Source of the DNA: UBA4085 sp964556755 | GTDB lineage: Bacteria; Acidobacteriota; Aminicenantia; Aminicenantales; UBA4085 | Direction: 5' to 3' | DNA: 64,000 nt | Assembly (NCBI GenBank): GCA_964556755.1 | Contig: CAZKXI010000006.1 | Coordinates: 1-64,000 of the forward strand | Shown: piece after piece, positions 8,870-16,720 of the stretch | Numbering within the stretch: the first letter of the stretch is position 1 | How the letters are laid out: every line of letters starts with the position of its first letter | Notes under the pieces: model-generated | The model's database searches: none | Told to the model about the DNA's origin: nothing | The model's input: only the letters and a program-made list of their open reading frames with translations | Translations under genes and position numbers: made by a program

Positions 8870-10291
8870 CTAATTCGGGCGCGCGTCCTGCTGGAGCTGG
8901 CTATGGCGGATGCCGTAGGCGAAGTAGACCAGCACCCCGGCCAGGAGCCAGCTTCCGAAGTAGATCCACGTGACCTTGGGCAGGCTGGCCATGAGATAGA
9001 GGCAGAAGCCGGCCGTGATCAGGGGCGTGACGGGCACGCCCGGAGTCCGGAACTTCCTCTCCACGTCCGGCTGGGTCTTGCGCAGGACGATGACGCCTAT
9101 GGAGACCACGACGAAGGCGAACAGCGTCCCGATGACGCTGAGCTCGATGATCATGGCCAGCGGAAAGAAGCCGGCGATGGCCGCGGCCGCCAAGCCCGTC
9201 ATCCAGGTGCAGGTGTGGGGCGTCCGGTGCACGGGATGGATGCGGGCGAAGGCCTGGGGCAGAAGGCCGTCGCGGGCCATGACCATGAAGATGCGGATCT
9301 GGCCGTAGAGGGTCACGAGCAGGGTCGAGACCATGCCCAGAATGGCTCCGGTGGCCACCAGCGCCCCGCCCCAGCGGATGCCGAAGCGGCCCAGGGCGGC
9401 CGGGAGGGCGTTGCCGGGATCGATCTGCCGGAAGGGCACCATTCCGGTCAGGACGAAAGCCACGGAGACATAGAGGAGGATGACCACCCCGAGGCATATG
9501 ATCAGCCCCAGCGGGACGTCGCGCTTGGGGTTCTTGGTCTCCTCGGCGGCCGTGGACACGGCGTCGAAGCCGATGTAGGCGAAGAAGATGATGGCCGCGC
9601 CGGCCATGACGCCGCCCCAGCCGAGGGGCATGATGGGGGTCAGGTTGGCCAGGCTGACATGGCGGGCCCCCAGAAACAGGAACAGCAGGATGACGGCGAT
9701 CTTGACGCCGACCATGATGTTGTTGATGCGGGCGCTCTCGCGGACCCCCCTGTAGAGGATCCAGGTGACGAGCAGGGTGATGAGAACCGCCGGCAGATCG
9801 ATCAGGCCGCCGAAGGCCACGATCTTGCCGGATGCGTCCGTGGCCAGGGGCGGAGTCGTGAGGATCTTGGGCAGGTGGACCCCCGCGCTCTGCAGGAGAC
9901 CGATGAACGTCTTGGACCAGCCCGAGGCTACGGCGCTGACGGTGACCATATATTCCAGGACCAGATCCCATCCGATGATCCAGGCGATGACCTCCCCGAA
10001 CGCGGCGTAGGTGTAGGAGTAGGTCGAGCCGGCGATCGGGAACATGCTGGCCAGCTCCGAGTAGGTCAGGGCGCAGAAGCCGCAGGTGATGGCTCCGACG
10101 ACGAAAGACAGCAAGACGCCCGGGCCGGCCAGGTGGGCGGCCTGCCCGGTGACGACGAAGATGCCCGTGCCAACGACCGCGCCGACGCCCAGCGCGGCCA
10201 GATCGAAGGCGGACAGCTTCTTCTTGAGGAGGGTCTTCTCGGAGGCTTCGATGATCTGGGCGGGGGATTTGCGGATCCAGATGTTCTTCAT
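8870..10291 (-). CDS. APC superfamily cationic amino-acid transporter (CAT-like)
   Basis: Inner-membrane permease of 473 residues with 12 or more helices. The N-terminal cytoplasmic helix LKKKLSAFDLAALGVGAVVG and the motif GTGIFVVTGQAA are the hallmark of the CAT/YfnA branch, as are YSELASMFPIAGSTYSYTY and IGFDAVSTAAEETKNPKRD. Members take up arginine, lysine or a broad range of amino acids. It is only distantly similar to the permease just downstream, so the pair is not a recent tandem duplication. Confidence 0.9.
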   Translation of the reverse strand: MKNIWIRKSPAQIIEASEKTLLKKKLSAFDLAALGVGAVVGTGIFVVTGQAAHLAGPGVLLSFVVGAITCGFCALTYSELASMFPIAGSTYSYTYAAFGEVIAWIIGWDLVLEYMVTVSAVASGWSKTFIGLLQSAGVHLPKILTTPPLATDASGKIVAFGGLIDLPAVLITLLVTWILYRGVRESARINNIMVGVKIAVILLFLFLGARHVSLANLTPIMPLGWGGVMAGAAIIFFAYIGFDAVSTAAEETKNPKRDVPLGLIICLGVVILLYVSVAFVLTGMVPFRQIDPGNALPAALGRFGIRWGGALVATGAILGMVSTLLVTLYGQIRIFMVMARDGLLPQAFARIHPVHRTPHTCTWMTGLAAAAIAGFFPLAMIIELSVIGTLFAFVVVSIGVIVLRKTQPDVERKFRTPGVPVTPLITAGFCLYLMASLPKVTWIYFGSWLLAGVLVYFAYGIRHSQLQQDARPN

Positions 10292-10338
10292 GGGGCCCGG
10301 AACTATAGCCCCATCCCCGCGCGCCTGTCAACGAACCT

Positions 10339-10453
10339 CCAATAGGGGTCAGGTCTCAAGATTCAAGTTTTCTGACAACCTCGGGTTACGCTTATCCGCT
10401 CGCGACATCAGTCAGAAGAGAAACTTTGAATCTTAAGACCTGACCCCTATTGG
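10339..10453. mobile_element. MITE/REP-like palindromic element, copy 1
   Basis: A 115-bp element with inverted arms of about 34 bases. The left arm begins CCAATAGGGGTCAGGTCTCA and the right arm ends with its near-complement. The core carries AAGATTCAA and TTTTCTGAC. No open reading frame lies inside, so movement would need an enzyme encoded elsewhere, for example an IS200-like/RAYT transposase. The right edge reaches into the DUF1287 gene and carries its stop codon. A second copy lies at 12926-13018. Confidence 0.82.
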
Positions 10454-11055
10454 AACCGATAGTGGCCGATGATCGGGTAGGCGAACAGCACGTCGGCCAG
10501 GACCTGGCCGGCCCCGATGTTGTGGACGATGAGCGGCCGCTCCGTCCCCTCCGCTCGGCGGTCGACGACCAGGCCGATATGGGTGACGCCGCCGCCCAAG
10601 TCCCAGCAGACGATGTCGCCGGGCCGATAGTCCGCCGGCTCGCCCGTGATGGGGAGGACCGCCCCGCGGCGCCCGAAGAACGTCATCAAGTTCGGGACGC
10701 GGCGATGGTCGATGTTGGTGTCCGTCCCGGACAGGCCCCACCTCTTGGGGTAGGCGCCGAAGTGGGCGGCCATGTCCTCGTGGACCTCCTTCTGCAGGTC
10801 GATGCCCAGGGCCCGATAAGCCCGGATGACGACATCCGTGCAGACGCCGCGGTCGGCAGGCACGTCGCCGTTGGGATAGGAGATGGAGTAATAGCCGGGG
10901 TCGTAGACGACCGTCCGCTCCGTCAGGGCGATGGCGGCCGCCGAGAGACGGGCGGAAAAAGGCTCCATCTGTCCGGGCGGCGTCACGGCCTCCGCCGCGC
11001 CCCATCCAGGCGCCAGCCCTCCGACCAGCGCCGCGAGCAGGGCCAGAGCTTTCAC
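10447..11055 (-). CDS. DUF1287 family secreted protein (YijF-like)
   Basis: Protein of 202 residues with a signal peptide (ALALLAALVGGLAPGWGAAEA). The mature part has VVYDPGYYSISYPNGDVP, GVCTDVVIRAYRALGIDL and DYRPGDIVCWDLGGGVTHIG, the conserved blocks of DUF1287, with a Cys, a His and an Asp arranged as in NlpC/P60-like papain-fold hydrolases. It may act on a peptide or cell-wall bond in the periplasm. The GTG start has GGGAGG upstream and follows the AmrS stop by one base, so it is translationally coupled. Its final codons Phe-Gln-stop run into the palindromic element, which supplies the TAG. Confidence 0.8.
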   Translation of the reverse strand: MKALALLAALVGGLAPGWGAAEAVTPPGQMEPFSARLSAAAIALTERTVVYDPGYYSISYPNGDVPADRGVCTDVVIRAYRALGIDLQKEVHEDMAAHFGAYPKRWGLSGTDTNIDHRRVPNLMTFFGRRGAVLPITGEPADYRPGDIVCWDLGGGVTHIGLVVDRRAEGTERPLIVHNIGAGQVLADVLFAYPIIGHYRFQ

Positions 11056-11056
11056 G

Positions 11057-12109
11057 TCAACGCCTCCCGCCGGGTCCCGGGACGAGCCAGCGCCCCGCGA
11101 CAGCCGCACCGCAGTCAGGGCAGCGGCCCCCGGCGCCGATCCGGTTCTCGAGGACCGAGAACCCCGACCTCCGCATGAGGGCCGCGCCACAGGCCGGGCA
11201 GAGAGTGGCCTCGCCCTCCCCCGGCACGTTGCCGACATAGACATAGCGCAGGCCCTCGGCCCGACCGATCGCGGCGGCCCGGGCTAGCGTCTCGATCGGC
11301 GTCGGCCCGCGGTCGCTCATCACATAATCGGGGTGGAAGCGGCTGATGTGCCAAGGGATGTCGGGCCCGACGCCGGCCAGGAAGCGCGCGATATCGCGCA
11401 GCTCGTCCTCGCCGTCGTTGAGGCCCGGGACGACGAGCGTAGTGACCTCGATCCAGACTCCCGCCGCTCGGAGGGCGGCGATCGAGTCCAAGACCGGCTG
11501 GAGGCGGGCTCCGCAGACTTTCCGGTAGGTCTCGTCTCGGAAGGCCTTGAGGTCCACGTTGGCCGCGTCCAGCCACGGGCGGGCCGCTTCGACCGCCTCG
11601 GCGGTCATGTACCCGTTGCTGACGAAGACGTTGGCCAGCCCGGAGGCGCGGGCGGCGAGCCCGGTGTCGCGGGCGTATTCGAAGAAGATCGTCGGCTCGG
11701 TGTAAGTGTAGGAGACGCTGCGGCAGCCCCGCTCGACCGCCAGGGCGACGATCCGCTCGGGCGCGAGGGGACGCCCCGCGGGGACGCCCTCCCCTCCCGC
11801 GGAGGATTGGGAGATGCTCCAGTTCTGGCAGAATCCGCATCGGAAGTTGCAGCCGGCCGTGGCGATCGACAGCGACGTCGTGCCGGGAAGGAAGTGGTAG
11901 AGGGGCTTCTTCTCGATGGGATCGGCGTTGGCGGCAACGACCGCGCCATAGGCATGGGTGACGAGCGACCCGGCCCGGTTCTCCCGAACGCCGCAGACGC
12001 CCCTGCGCCCGAGGGCGACAACACAGCGGTGGGCGCACAGTCCGCAGACGGCCCGGCCGTCGGGACCGGGGGCCCAGAGCGAAGCTTCATGAAGAGAGGG
12101 GGATACCAT
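11057..12109 (-). CDS. amrS: AmmeMemoRadiSam-system radical SAM protein AmrS
   Basis: Iron-sulfur enzyme of 350 residues. The radical SAM cluster motif CNFRCGFC (about residue 89) is followed by QNWSIS, exactly as in AmrS/PflA-like proteins. An N-terminal zinc-binding region, CGLCAHRCVV, is also typical. The last 50 residues add CPACG and CPDCG, a C-terminal zinc ribbon found in only some members. AmrS usually occurs with a Memo protein and an AMMECR1 protein; neither is in this window. Its substrate is not established. It is part of a minus-strand run with nth upstream. Confidence 0.88.
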   Translation of the reverse strand: MVSPSLHEASLWAPGPDGRAVCGLCAHRCVVALGRRGVCGVRENRAGSLVTHAYGAVVAANADPIEKKPLYHFLPGTTSLSIATAGCNFRCGFCQNWSISQSSAGGEGVPAGRPLAPERIVALAVERGCRSVSYTYTEPTIFFEYARDTGLAARASGLANVFVSNGYMTAEAVEAARPWLDAANVDLKAFRDETYRKVCGARLQPVLDSIAALRAAGVWIEVTTLVVPGLNDGEDELRDIARFLAGVGPDIPWHISRFHPDYVMSDRGPTPIETLARAAAIGRAEGLRYVYVGNVPGEGEATLCPACGAALMRRSGFSVLENRIGAGGRCPDCGAAVAGRWLVPGPGGRR

Positions 12110-12215
12110 ACATAGCTCCCTAGCTCCGGCGACCCAACCCGATTATACCGCTTCCCGCCTCCCGGTCCTCCCGCCGCGGCGGCGCCGGCCCGGACGGTGC
12201 TCTCTCCGACGCCGT

Positions 12216-12902
12216 TCAGGACGTGCGCTTCGGCGATTTCACCGAGCCGCCCGTCCGGATTTTGGGGTTCGCCGCGACGCCGATCTTCGGGCAGAGCGAA
12301 GCCAGCCGGCACTCGCCGCACTTCGGCTTGCGGGCCTGGCAGACGGCCCGGCCGTGATTGACCAGGAGGTGGTTGAAGTCCAGCCAATCGGCCTGGGGCA
12401 CGATGGCCAGGAGGTCGCGCTCGATTCTCTCGGGGATCTTCTCGCGGCTCAGGCCGAGCCGTCCCGAGATGCGAGCCACATGCACGTCCACGGCGATGCC
12501 CTCGGCCTTGCCGAAGGCCGAGGACAGGACGATGTTGGCGGTCTTGCGGGCCACGCCGGGCAGGGTCAGCAGCTCGTCCATCGTCTCGGGGACGCGGCCG
12601 TGAAAATCGGCCATGATCTTCAGGGCCGCTCCCTGGATGCTCTTGGCCTTGTTGCGGAAGAAGCCCGCGGGCCGGATGTCGGCTTCCAAGGCGGCCCGGT
12701 CGGCGCGGGCGAAAGACTCCACCCTGCGGTATTTGCGGAAGAGCCCCGGCGTGATCCGGTTCACCCGCTCGTCCGTGCACTGGGCGGACAGGATCGTGGC
12801 CACAAGCAGCTCCCAGGGGGACTCATGGAGCAGGCAGGTTGAAGGGTGGGGGTCCCTCTCGCGCAGGATGCGGACGATCGTAGCGGGGTCAGGTCTCAAC
12901 AT
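12216..12902 (-). CDS. nth: Endonuclease III (DNA glycosylase/AP lyase)
   Basis: Base-excision repair enzyme of 228 residues that removes oxidised pyrimidines. The helix-hairpin-helix LPGVARKTANIVLSSAFG contains the catalytic lysine (VARKTAN), and the catalytic aspartate is in AVDVHVARISGRL. The 4Fe-4S loop near the C-terminus is CQARKPKCGECRLASLCP, with the normal C-x6-C-x2-C-x5-C spacing. The first codons, MLRPDP, are read straight out of a palindromic repeat copy (12885-12911). The length from there matches the E. coli enzyme, so the repeat seems to have replaced the original start. Confidence 0.93.
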   Translation of the reverse strand: MLRPDPATIVRILRERDPHPSTCLLHESPWELLVATILSAQCTDERVNRITPGLFRKYRRVESFARADRAALEADIRPAGFFRNKAKSIQGAALKIMADFHGRVPETMDELLTLPGVARKTANIVLSSAFGKAEGIAVDVHVARISGRLGLSREKIPERIERDLLAIVPQADWLDFNHLLVNHGRAVCQARKPKCGECRLASLCPKIGVAANPKIRTGGSVKSPKRTS

Positions 12903-12911
12903 TTGACATTT
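12885..12911. repeat. Partial copy of the GGGGTCAGGTCTC repeat at the nth start
   Basis: GGGGTCAGGTCTCAACATTT matches the end of the elements at 10339 and 12926 and then diverges. It overlaps the first six codons of nth on the opposite strand and includes its ATG. Confidence 0.7.
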
Positions 12912-12925
12912 CCCCTAGATCAATT

Positions 12926-13018
12926 GGGGTCAGGTCTCAAGATTCGAGTTTTCTGACAGCGCACGTTGGCGTGGAAGCCTTCCCGGGAAGGATAACTTGA
13001 ATCTTGAGACCTGACCCC
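12926..13018. mobile_element. MITE/REP-like palindromic element, copy 2
   Basis: A 93-bp element with 25-base arms, GGGGTCAGGTCTCAAGATTC onward, and only one arm mismatch (12926-12950 against 12994-13018). The core holds TTTTCTGACA on the left, as in copy 1. It fills the gap between nth and the rubrerythrin-like gene, ending eight bases from that gene's stop codon. Confidence 0.83.
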
Positions 13019-13025
13019 TTTCTGA

Positions 13026-13535
13026 TTACGCGCCGATATGGAAGAGGTCCTGGCCCTCGTGCGCGTCCTCGACGTTGTAGTAGTCGGGGAAGCGCTCGAG
13101 AAGATCGATCTCGGACTTGAGCATGAAATAGTGGCTGCGCTCGACGCGCGACAGGTAGTCGAGGATGCGCTTGGCCTGGGCGTCCTCGGCCTGGGCCTTG
13201 GCGGCCTTGTAGTAGTCCTCGGCCTCCTTCTCCTTGACCATGGCCAGCTTGAAGAGCGACACAACCATGGTGGAGTCGTCGACCGCGGCGGAGGCCCTGG
13301 GGCGCTTGGTGGAAGCGGGGACGACCAGCTTGCGCCCCGGAAAATGGTCGCGGAAGACGCGCTCCAGGATGGCCTTGTGCCGGTCCTCTTCCTTGGCCAG
13401 AAAGTCCAGCTTCTGGCGCAAGGCCTCGTTGCGGACCCGGCCGTGGAGGTCGCGGTAGATGCCCGCCGCGTCCATCTCGGCCCGGATGGCGATGGGATAG
13501 ACTTCGGCCGCTTTGATCTTGGGATCCATGGTCAT
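13026..13535 (-). CDS. Rubrerythrin/ferritin-like diiron protein
   Basis: Four-helix ferritin-like protein of 169 residues. Candidate diiron ligands lie in AIRAEMDAAGIYRDL, KEEDRHKAILE, KEKEAEDYYKAA and VERSHYFML, giving two E-x2-H pairs plus two single glutamates. The C-terminus has no rubredoxin domain, unlike classical rubrerythrin, so electrons would come from a separate rubredoxin. A long upstream extension of the frame is rejected because GGAGG sits six bases before the ATG at 13535. It probably reduces peroxide, beside nadA, whose cluster is oxygen-sensitive. Confidence 0.8.
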   Translation of the reverse strand: MTMDPKIKAAEVYPIAIRAEMDAAGIYRDLHGRVRNEALRQKLDFLAKEEDRHKAILERVFRDHFPGRKLVVPASTKRPRASAAVDDSTMVVSLFKLAMVKEKEAEDYYKAAKAQAEDAQAKRILDYLSRVERSHYFMLKSEIDLLERFPDYYNVEDAHEGQDLFHIGA

Positions 13536-13564
13536 GAAAGCCCTCCTTTCCCTTCTTATCCGAA

Positions 13565-14491
13565 TTATCCGATCATCCGCTCGATGGCCACCCGGGCCCG
13601 GGCGGCGATGTCGGGCGGGACGACGACCCGGTGGGCCATCGTCTCCAGCGCCCCGGCCAGCTTGGCCAGGGTGATCTTCCTCATGTTGGCGCAGAAGGCC
13701 AGCTCGTGGGCCGGGTAGAAGCGCTTGCCCGGATTCTCCTTGGCCAGGCGGTGGATCATGTTGGCCTCGGTGGCCACGATGACCTCCTCGGCCTCCGTCC
13801 GCCGCGCCTCCTTGACCATGCCGCCGGTCGAGAGGGTCTTGTCCGCCAGGGCGTGGACTTCCGGCCGGCACTCCGGGTGGGCCCAGACGACGGCCCGCGG
13901 ATGCTTCCGCCTGGCCTCCCGCACGTCCTGCGCCCGGATGTTGTTGTGGACATAGCAATGGCCGTCCCAGGCGATGATCGTCTTGGCGGTCTGGGTGGCC
14001 GTCCAGGCGGCCAGGTTCTTATCGGGGGCGAAGAGGACCTCGCGGCCCGGCAGGGACTCGACGATCTGGACGGAGTTGGCCGACGTGCAGCAGACGTCGC
14101 ATTCGGCCTTCACGGCCGCCGACGTGTTGACGTAGCAGACCGCCGGGACGCCGGGGTGCCCGCTCTTCCAGCGGATCATCTCCTCGGCCGTGATCATGTC
14201 GGCCATGGGGCAGCCGGCCTTGGGATCGGGGATCAGGACGGTCCGGTCGGGGGCCAGGATGGCGGCCGTCTCGGCCATGAAGTGGACGCCGCAGAAGACG
14301 ATGACCTCGGCCCCGCCGACTGCGGCGGCCTTGCGGCTGAGCTCCAGGGAGTCGCCCACGAAGTCGGCCGCGTCCTGGACCTCGGCGGCCTGGTAGTTGT
14401 GGGCCAGAATGACGGCTCGGCGCTCCTTCTTGAGCCGGGCGATGCGCTCCGGGAGCCCTTCGGGAGGGGCCGCCGCCGAATCCGCCCTCAT
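13565..14491 (-). CDS. nadA: Quinolinate synthase A
   Basis: Condenses iminoaspartate and dihydroxyacetone phosphate to quinolinate in NAD synthesis, using a 4Fe-4S cluster. The 308-residue protein shows AHNYQ near the N-terminus, FCGVHFMAETA, CCTSANSV and AFCANMRK; the cysteines in the last three are the cluster ligands. Other family blocks are ILAPDRTVLIPDPKAGCPMA (about residue 80) and AHPECRPEV. No nadB or nadC is nearby. It starts four bases after the stop of the NifU-like gene, so it is likely to be co-transcribed with the Fe-S assembly genes it needs. Confidence 0.95.
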   Translation of the reverse strand: MRADSAAAPPEGLPERIARLKKERRAVILAHNYQAAEVQDAADFVGDSLELSRKAAAVGGAEVIVFCGVHFMAETAAILAPDRTVLIPDPKAGCPMADMITAEEMIRWKSGHPGVPAVCYVNTSAAVKAECDVCCTSANSVQIVESLPGREVLFAPDKNLAAWTATQTAKTIIAWDGHCYVHNNIRAQDVREARRKHPRAVVWAHPECRPEVHALADKTLSTGGMVKEARRTEAEEVIVATEANMIHRLAKENPGKRFYPAHELAFCANMRKITLAKLAGALETMAHRVVVPPDIAARARVAIERMIG

Positions 14492-14495
14492 CGCC

Positions 14496-15107
14496 TCACC
14501 CGGCCAGGGCCGCGCCGCAATGGGTGCAGGCCGGCTTGGACTTATCGGTATAGAGGCCGCAGGCGGGGCACTCGACGAGCTCCAGGCCGCAGGTCTGGCA
14601 GGAAGGAATCTTCTCCTCGCTCCCCACGGGGCCTTCGCAGTAAGGGCAGCCGTCCTCGGTCTTGCCCTCGGCCTCGGTCTCCTCGTCGTCGTGATGGCCG
14701 TCTCCCCCGTCGGTCGTCACCGCCGGCGCCGCGGGATCGGCCTGGCGGGCCCGGAAGTTGCGGATGGCCAGATGCAGGGCGTCGGCCCCCAGGTTGGAGC
14801 AGTGCATCTTGTTCTTGGGCAGCCCGCCCAGCTCCTCGGCCACCTTCTCGTTGGTGATGGCCATGGCCTCGTCCAGGGTCTTGCCCAGGGCCATCTCCGA
14901 GACCATGCTGGAGACGGCGATGGCCGCCCCGCAGCCGAAAGTCTGGAACTTGATGTCGGACAGCTTGTCGTCCTTGACCTTGATGTAGAAGGTCATCATG
15001 TCCCCGCAGACCGGGTTGCCGACCTGGCCGACTCCGTTCGCGTCGGGCAGCGTGCCGACGTTGCGGGGGTTCGAGAAGTGGTCCATCACCTTATCGGAAT
15101 AGATCAT
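14496..15107 (-). CDS. nifU: NifU/IscU-like Fe-S scaffold with C-terminal zinc-ribbon tail
   Basis: Scaffold on which Fe-S clusters are built, 203 residues. The IscU fold (residues 1-125) has the three cluster cysteines in NPVCGDMM, TFGCGAAIA and MHCSNLG. After an acidic histidine-rich linker (DGGDGHHDDEETEAE) comes an unusual tail of about 60 residues with four CxxC pairs (CPYC, CQTC, CPAC, CTHC), like a double zinc ribbon. Ordinary NifU carries a ferredoxin or Nfu domain instead. The start overlaps the desulfurase stop by four bases, so the two are coupled. Confidence 0.9.
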   Translation of the reverse strand: MIYSDKVMDHFSNPRNVGTLPDANGVGQVGNPVCGDMMTFYIKVKDDKLSDIKFQTFGCGAAIAVSSMVSEMALGKTLDEAMAITNEKVAEELGGLPKNKMHCSNLGADALHLAIRNFRARQADPAAPAVTTDGGDGHHDDEETEAEGKTEDGCPYCEGPVGSEEKIPSCQTCGLELVECPACGLYTDKSKPACTHCGAALAG

Positions 15108-16294
15108 CGGGCGGTCTCCTTGAGAAACTCCGTGTAGAGCGGCGACATCTTCCGCAGGCGGTCGACGATCGGGGGGAAGACGTCGAGCAGAGAGTCGACG
15201 TCGGCTTCCCCGGCGTCGTCCAGGAGGCTGAAGACGATGGAGCCGTTGGCCGCGGCGTGGTCCAGGCCCATGGCCAGCGCGACGTGGGAGGCCTTGAGCG
15301 ACTTGGAGGTGCAGGCCGAGCCGCTGGAGGCGGCGATGCCCTTCATGTCCAGGCTCAGCAGCATGGCCTCGCCCTCGACGAAGCGAACCGCGAAGCTGGC
15401 GTGGTACGGCAGGCGTTCGGTCCGGGAGCCCGTCAGCTGGATGTGAGGGATGCGGGCCGCGAGTCCCTCGATCAGCCGGTCGCGCAGGGCGGCCAGGCGC
15501 CGGACGCGCTCCGACAGGGTCGCGCCCGCGATCTCGGCCGCCCGGCCCAGGCCGACGATGGCCGGGACGTTCTCGGTCCCGCTCCGACGGCCGGCCTCCT
15601 GGATGCCGCCGTCGATCTGGGGCTGGACCTTGACGCCCTTGCGGACGTAGAGGGCGCCGCTGCCCTTGGGACCGGAGATCTGATCGCCGGCCAGGGACAG
15701 GGCGTCCAGGCCGAGAGCCTTGACGTCGAGGGGGACCGACCCGGCCGCGGCCACGGCGTCGGCGTGGACGAGGACGCCCTTAGCCCGAGCCCGGATCTCA
15801 CGGACGATGGCGGCCAGAGGCTGGACCGTGCCGACTTCGGAGCTGGCCGCCTGGATCGAGACCAGGACCGTGTCCGGGCGGAGGGCCGCCGCCGCGGCCG
15901 CCGGATCCACGCGCGCTTCGGAGTCCACGGGGACGCGGGTAGAGACAAAGCCCTGCTTCTCCAGGCTCCGGACCGCGTTGAGGACCGAGCTGTGCTCGAT
16001 CGCCGAGACGACGATGTGGCCGCCGCCTTGCGGCCGCGCGGCCCGGGCCAGGCCCTTGAGGGCCAGGTTGTTGGCCTCGGAGCCGCAGGAGACGAAGGTG
16101 ATCTCCTCGGCCTCCGCCCCGACCAGGGCGGCGACCCGTTCGCGGGCCTCGGCCACGGCCTCCTGGGCGGCTTGGCCGTCGGAGTGCAGGCTCTGGGCGT
16201 TGCCGCAGCGCTCGCGGAAGAACGGCAGCATGGCGGACAGGACGTCGGGGTGGACCGGGGCGGCCGCGATCCGGTCGAGAGAGACGCGCTTCAT
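15104..16294 (-). CDS. nifS: IscS/NifS-type cysteine desulfurase-like protein lacking the PLP lysine
   Basis: Aminotransferase-class-V protein of 396 residues, encoded directly upstream of its expected scaffold partner. The fold blocks are present: SCGSEANNLALKG, VSAIEHSSV, VHADAVAAAGSVPLDV and RSGTENVPAIVGLGRA. The sulfur-carrying cysteine is at residue 328 in SGSACTS, matching the E. coli IscS number. At the PLP site, where IscS has SGHK, this protein has AGDQ: residue 205 is Gln instead of the Schiff-base lysine and residue 204 is Asp instead of His. It may still hold PLP weakly, act with sulfide, or serve as a sulfur relay. Confidence 0.9.
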   Translation of the reverse strand: MKRVSLDRIAAAPVHPDVLSAMLPFFRERCGNAQSLHSDGQAAQEAVAEARERVAALVGAEAEEITFVSCGSEANNLALKGLARAARPQGGGHIVVSAIEHSSVLNAVRSLEKQGFVSTRVPVDSEARVDPAAAAAALRPDTVLVSIQAASSEVGTVQPLAAIVREIRARAKGVLVHADAVAAAGSVPLDVKALGLDALSLAGDQISGPKGSGALYVRKGVKVQPQIDGGIQEAGRRSGTENVPAIVGLGRAAEIAGATLSERVRRLAALRDRLIEGLAARIPHIQLTGSRTERLPYHASFAVRFVEGEAMLLSLDMKGIAASSGSACTSKSLKASHVALAMGLDHAAANGSIVFSLLDDAGEADVDSLLDVFPPIVDRLRKMSPLYTEFLKETAR

Positions 16295-16318
16295 GGCGCT
16301 GGCGAGGAAGCCCGGGGC

Positions 16319-16540
16319 TCAGACCGCGACGACTTCCTTGATCTCGGGGACTTCCTTCTTCAGGATGCGCTCGATGCCCATCTTGAGGGTCATCTGGGAC
16401 ATGGGGCAGCCGCCGCAGGCCCCGGTCAGCTTGACCTTGACGACACCGTCCGCTCCGACCTCGATCAGCTTGACGTCGCCGCCATCCATGCGCAGCTGGG
16501 GGCGGACCTTGTTCAGCGCCGCTTCGACTTTTTCCTTCAT
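16319..16540 (-). CDS. Nfu-type Fe-S carrier (NifU C-terminal domain)
   Basis: Protein of 73 residues that carries a 4Fe-4S cluster to target enzymes. The whole protein is one NifU C-terminal domain: VRPQLRMDGGDVKLIEV, then TGACGGCPMSQMTLK with the CxxC that binds the cluster between two subunits. The ATG at 16540 has AAGGAG upstream; the in-frame extension to 16588 lacks support. It is the first gene of the Fe-S set with the desulfurase and scaffold. Confidence 0.92.
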   Translation of the reverse strand: MKEKVEAALNKVRPQLRMDGGDVKLIEVGADGVVKVKLTGACGGCPMSQMTLKMGIERILKKEVPEIKEVVAV

Positions 16541-16720
16541 CGTGAGCTCCTTGTGCGGGGCCTCTATCATAGCCCCATCGGGACGCATTATCCAGGGCCG
16601 GCGCGGGGCCCGGCCTCTGAACCATATTTTCCTATAGATTTTATAGGATTTAATCCGCGCAAGTCAAGAGCCGGCCGGCGCGCCGGACCATTCCGCCCTC
16701 CCGCGGCCGGCGCCCCGTCC

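Noticed and set aside
7422..10291. Recent tandem duplication of amino-acid permeases
   Set aside because: The two proteins belong to different APC branches (LAT-like and CAT-like) with different motifs and opposite orientation.
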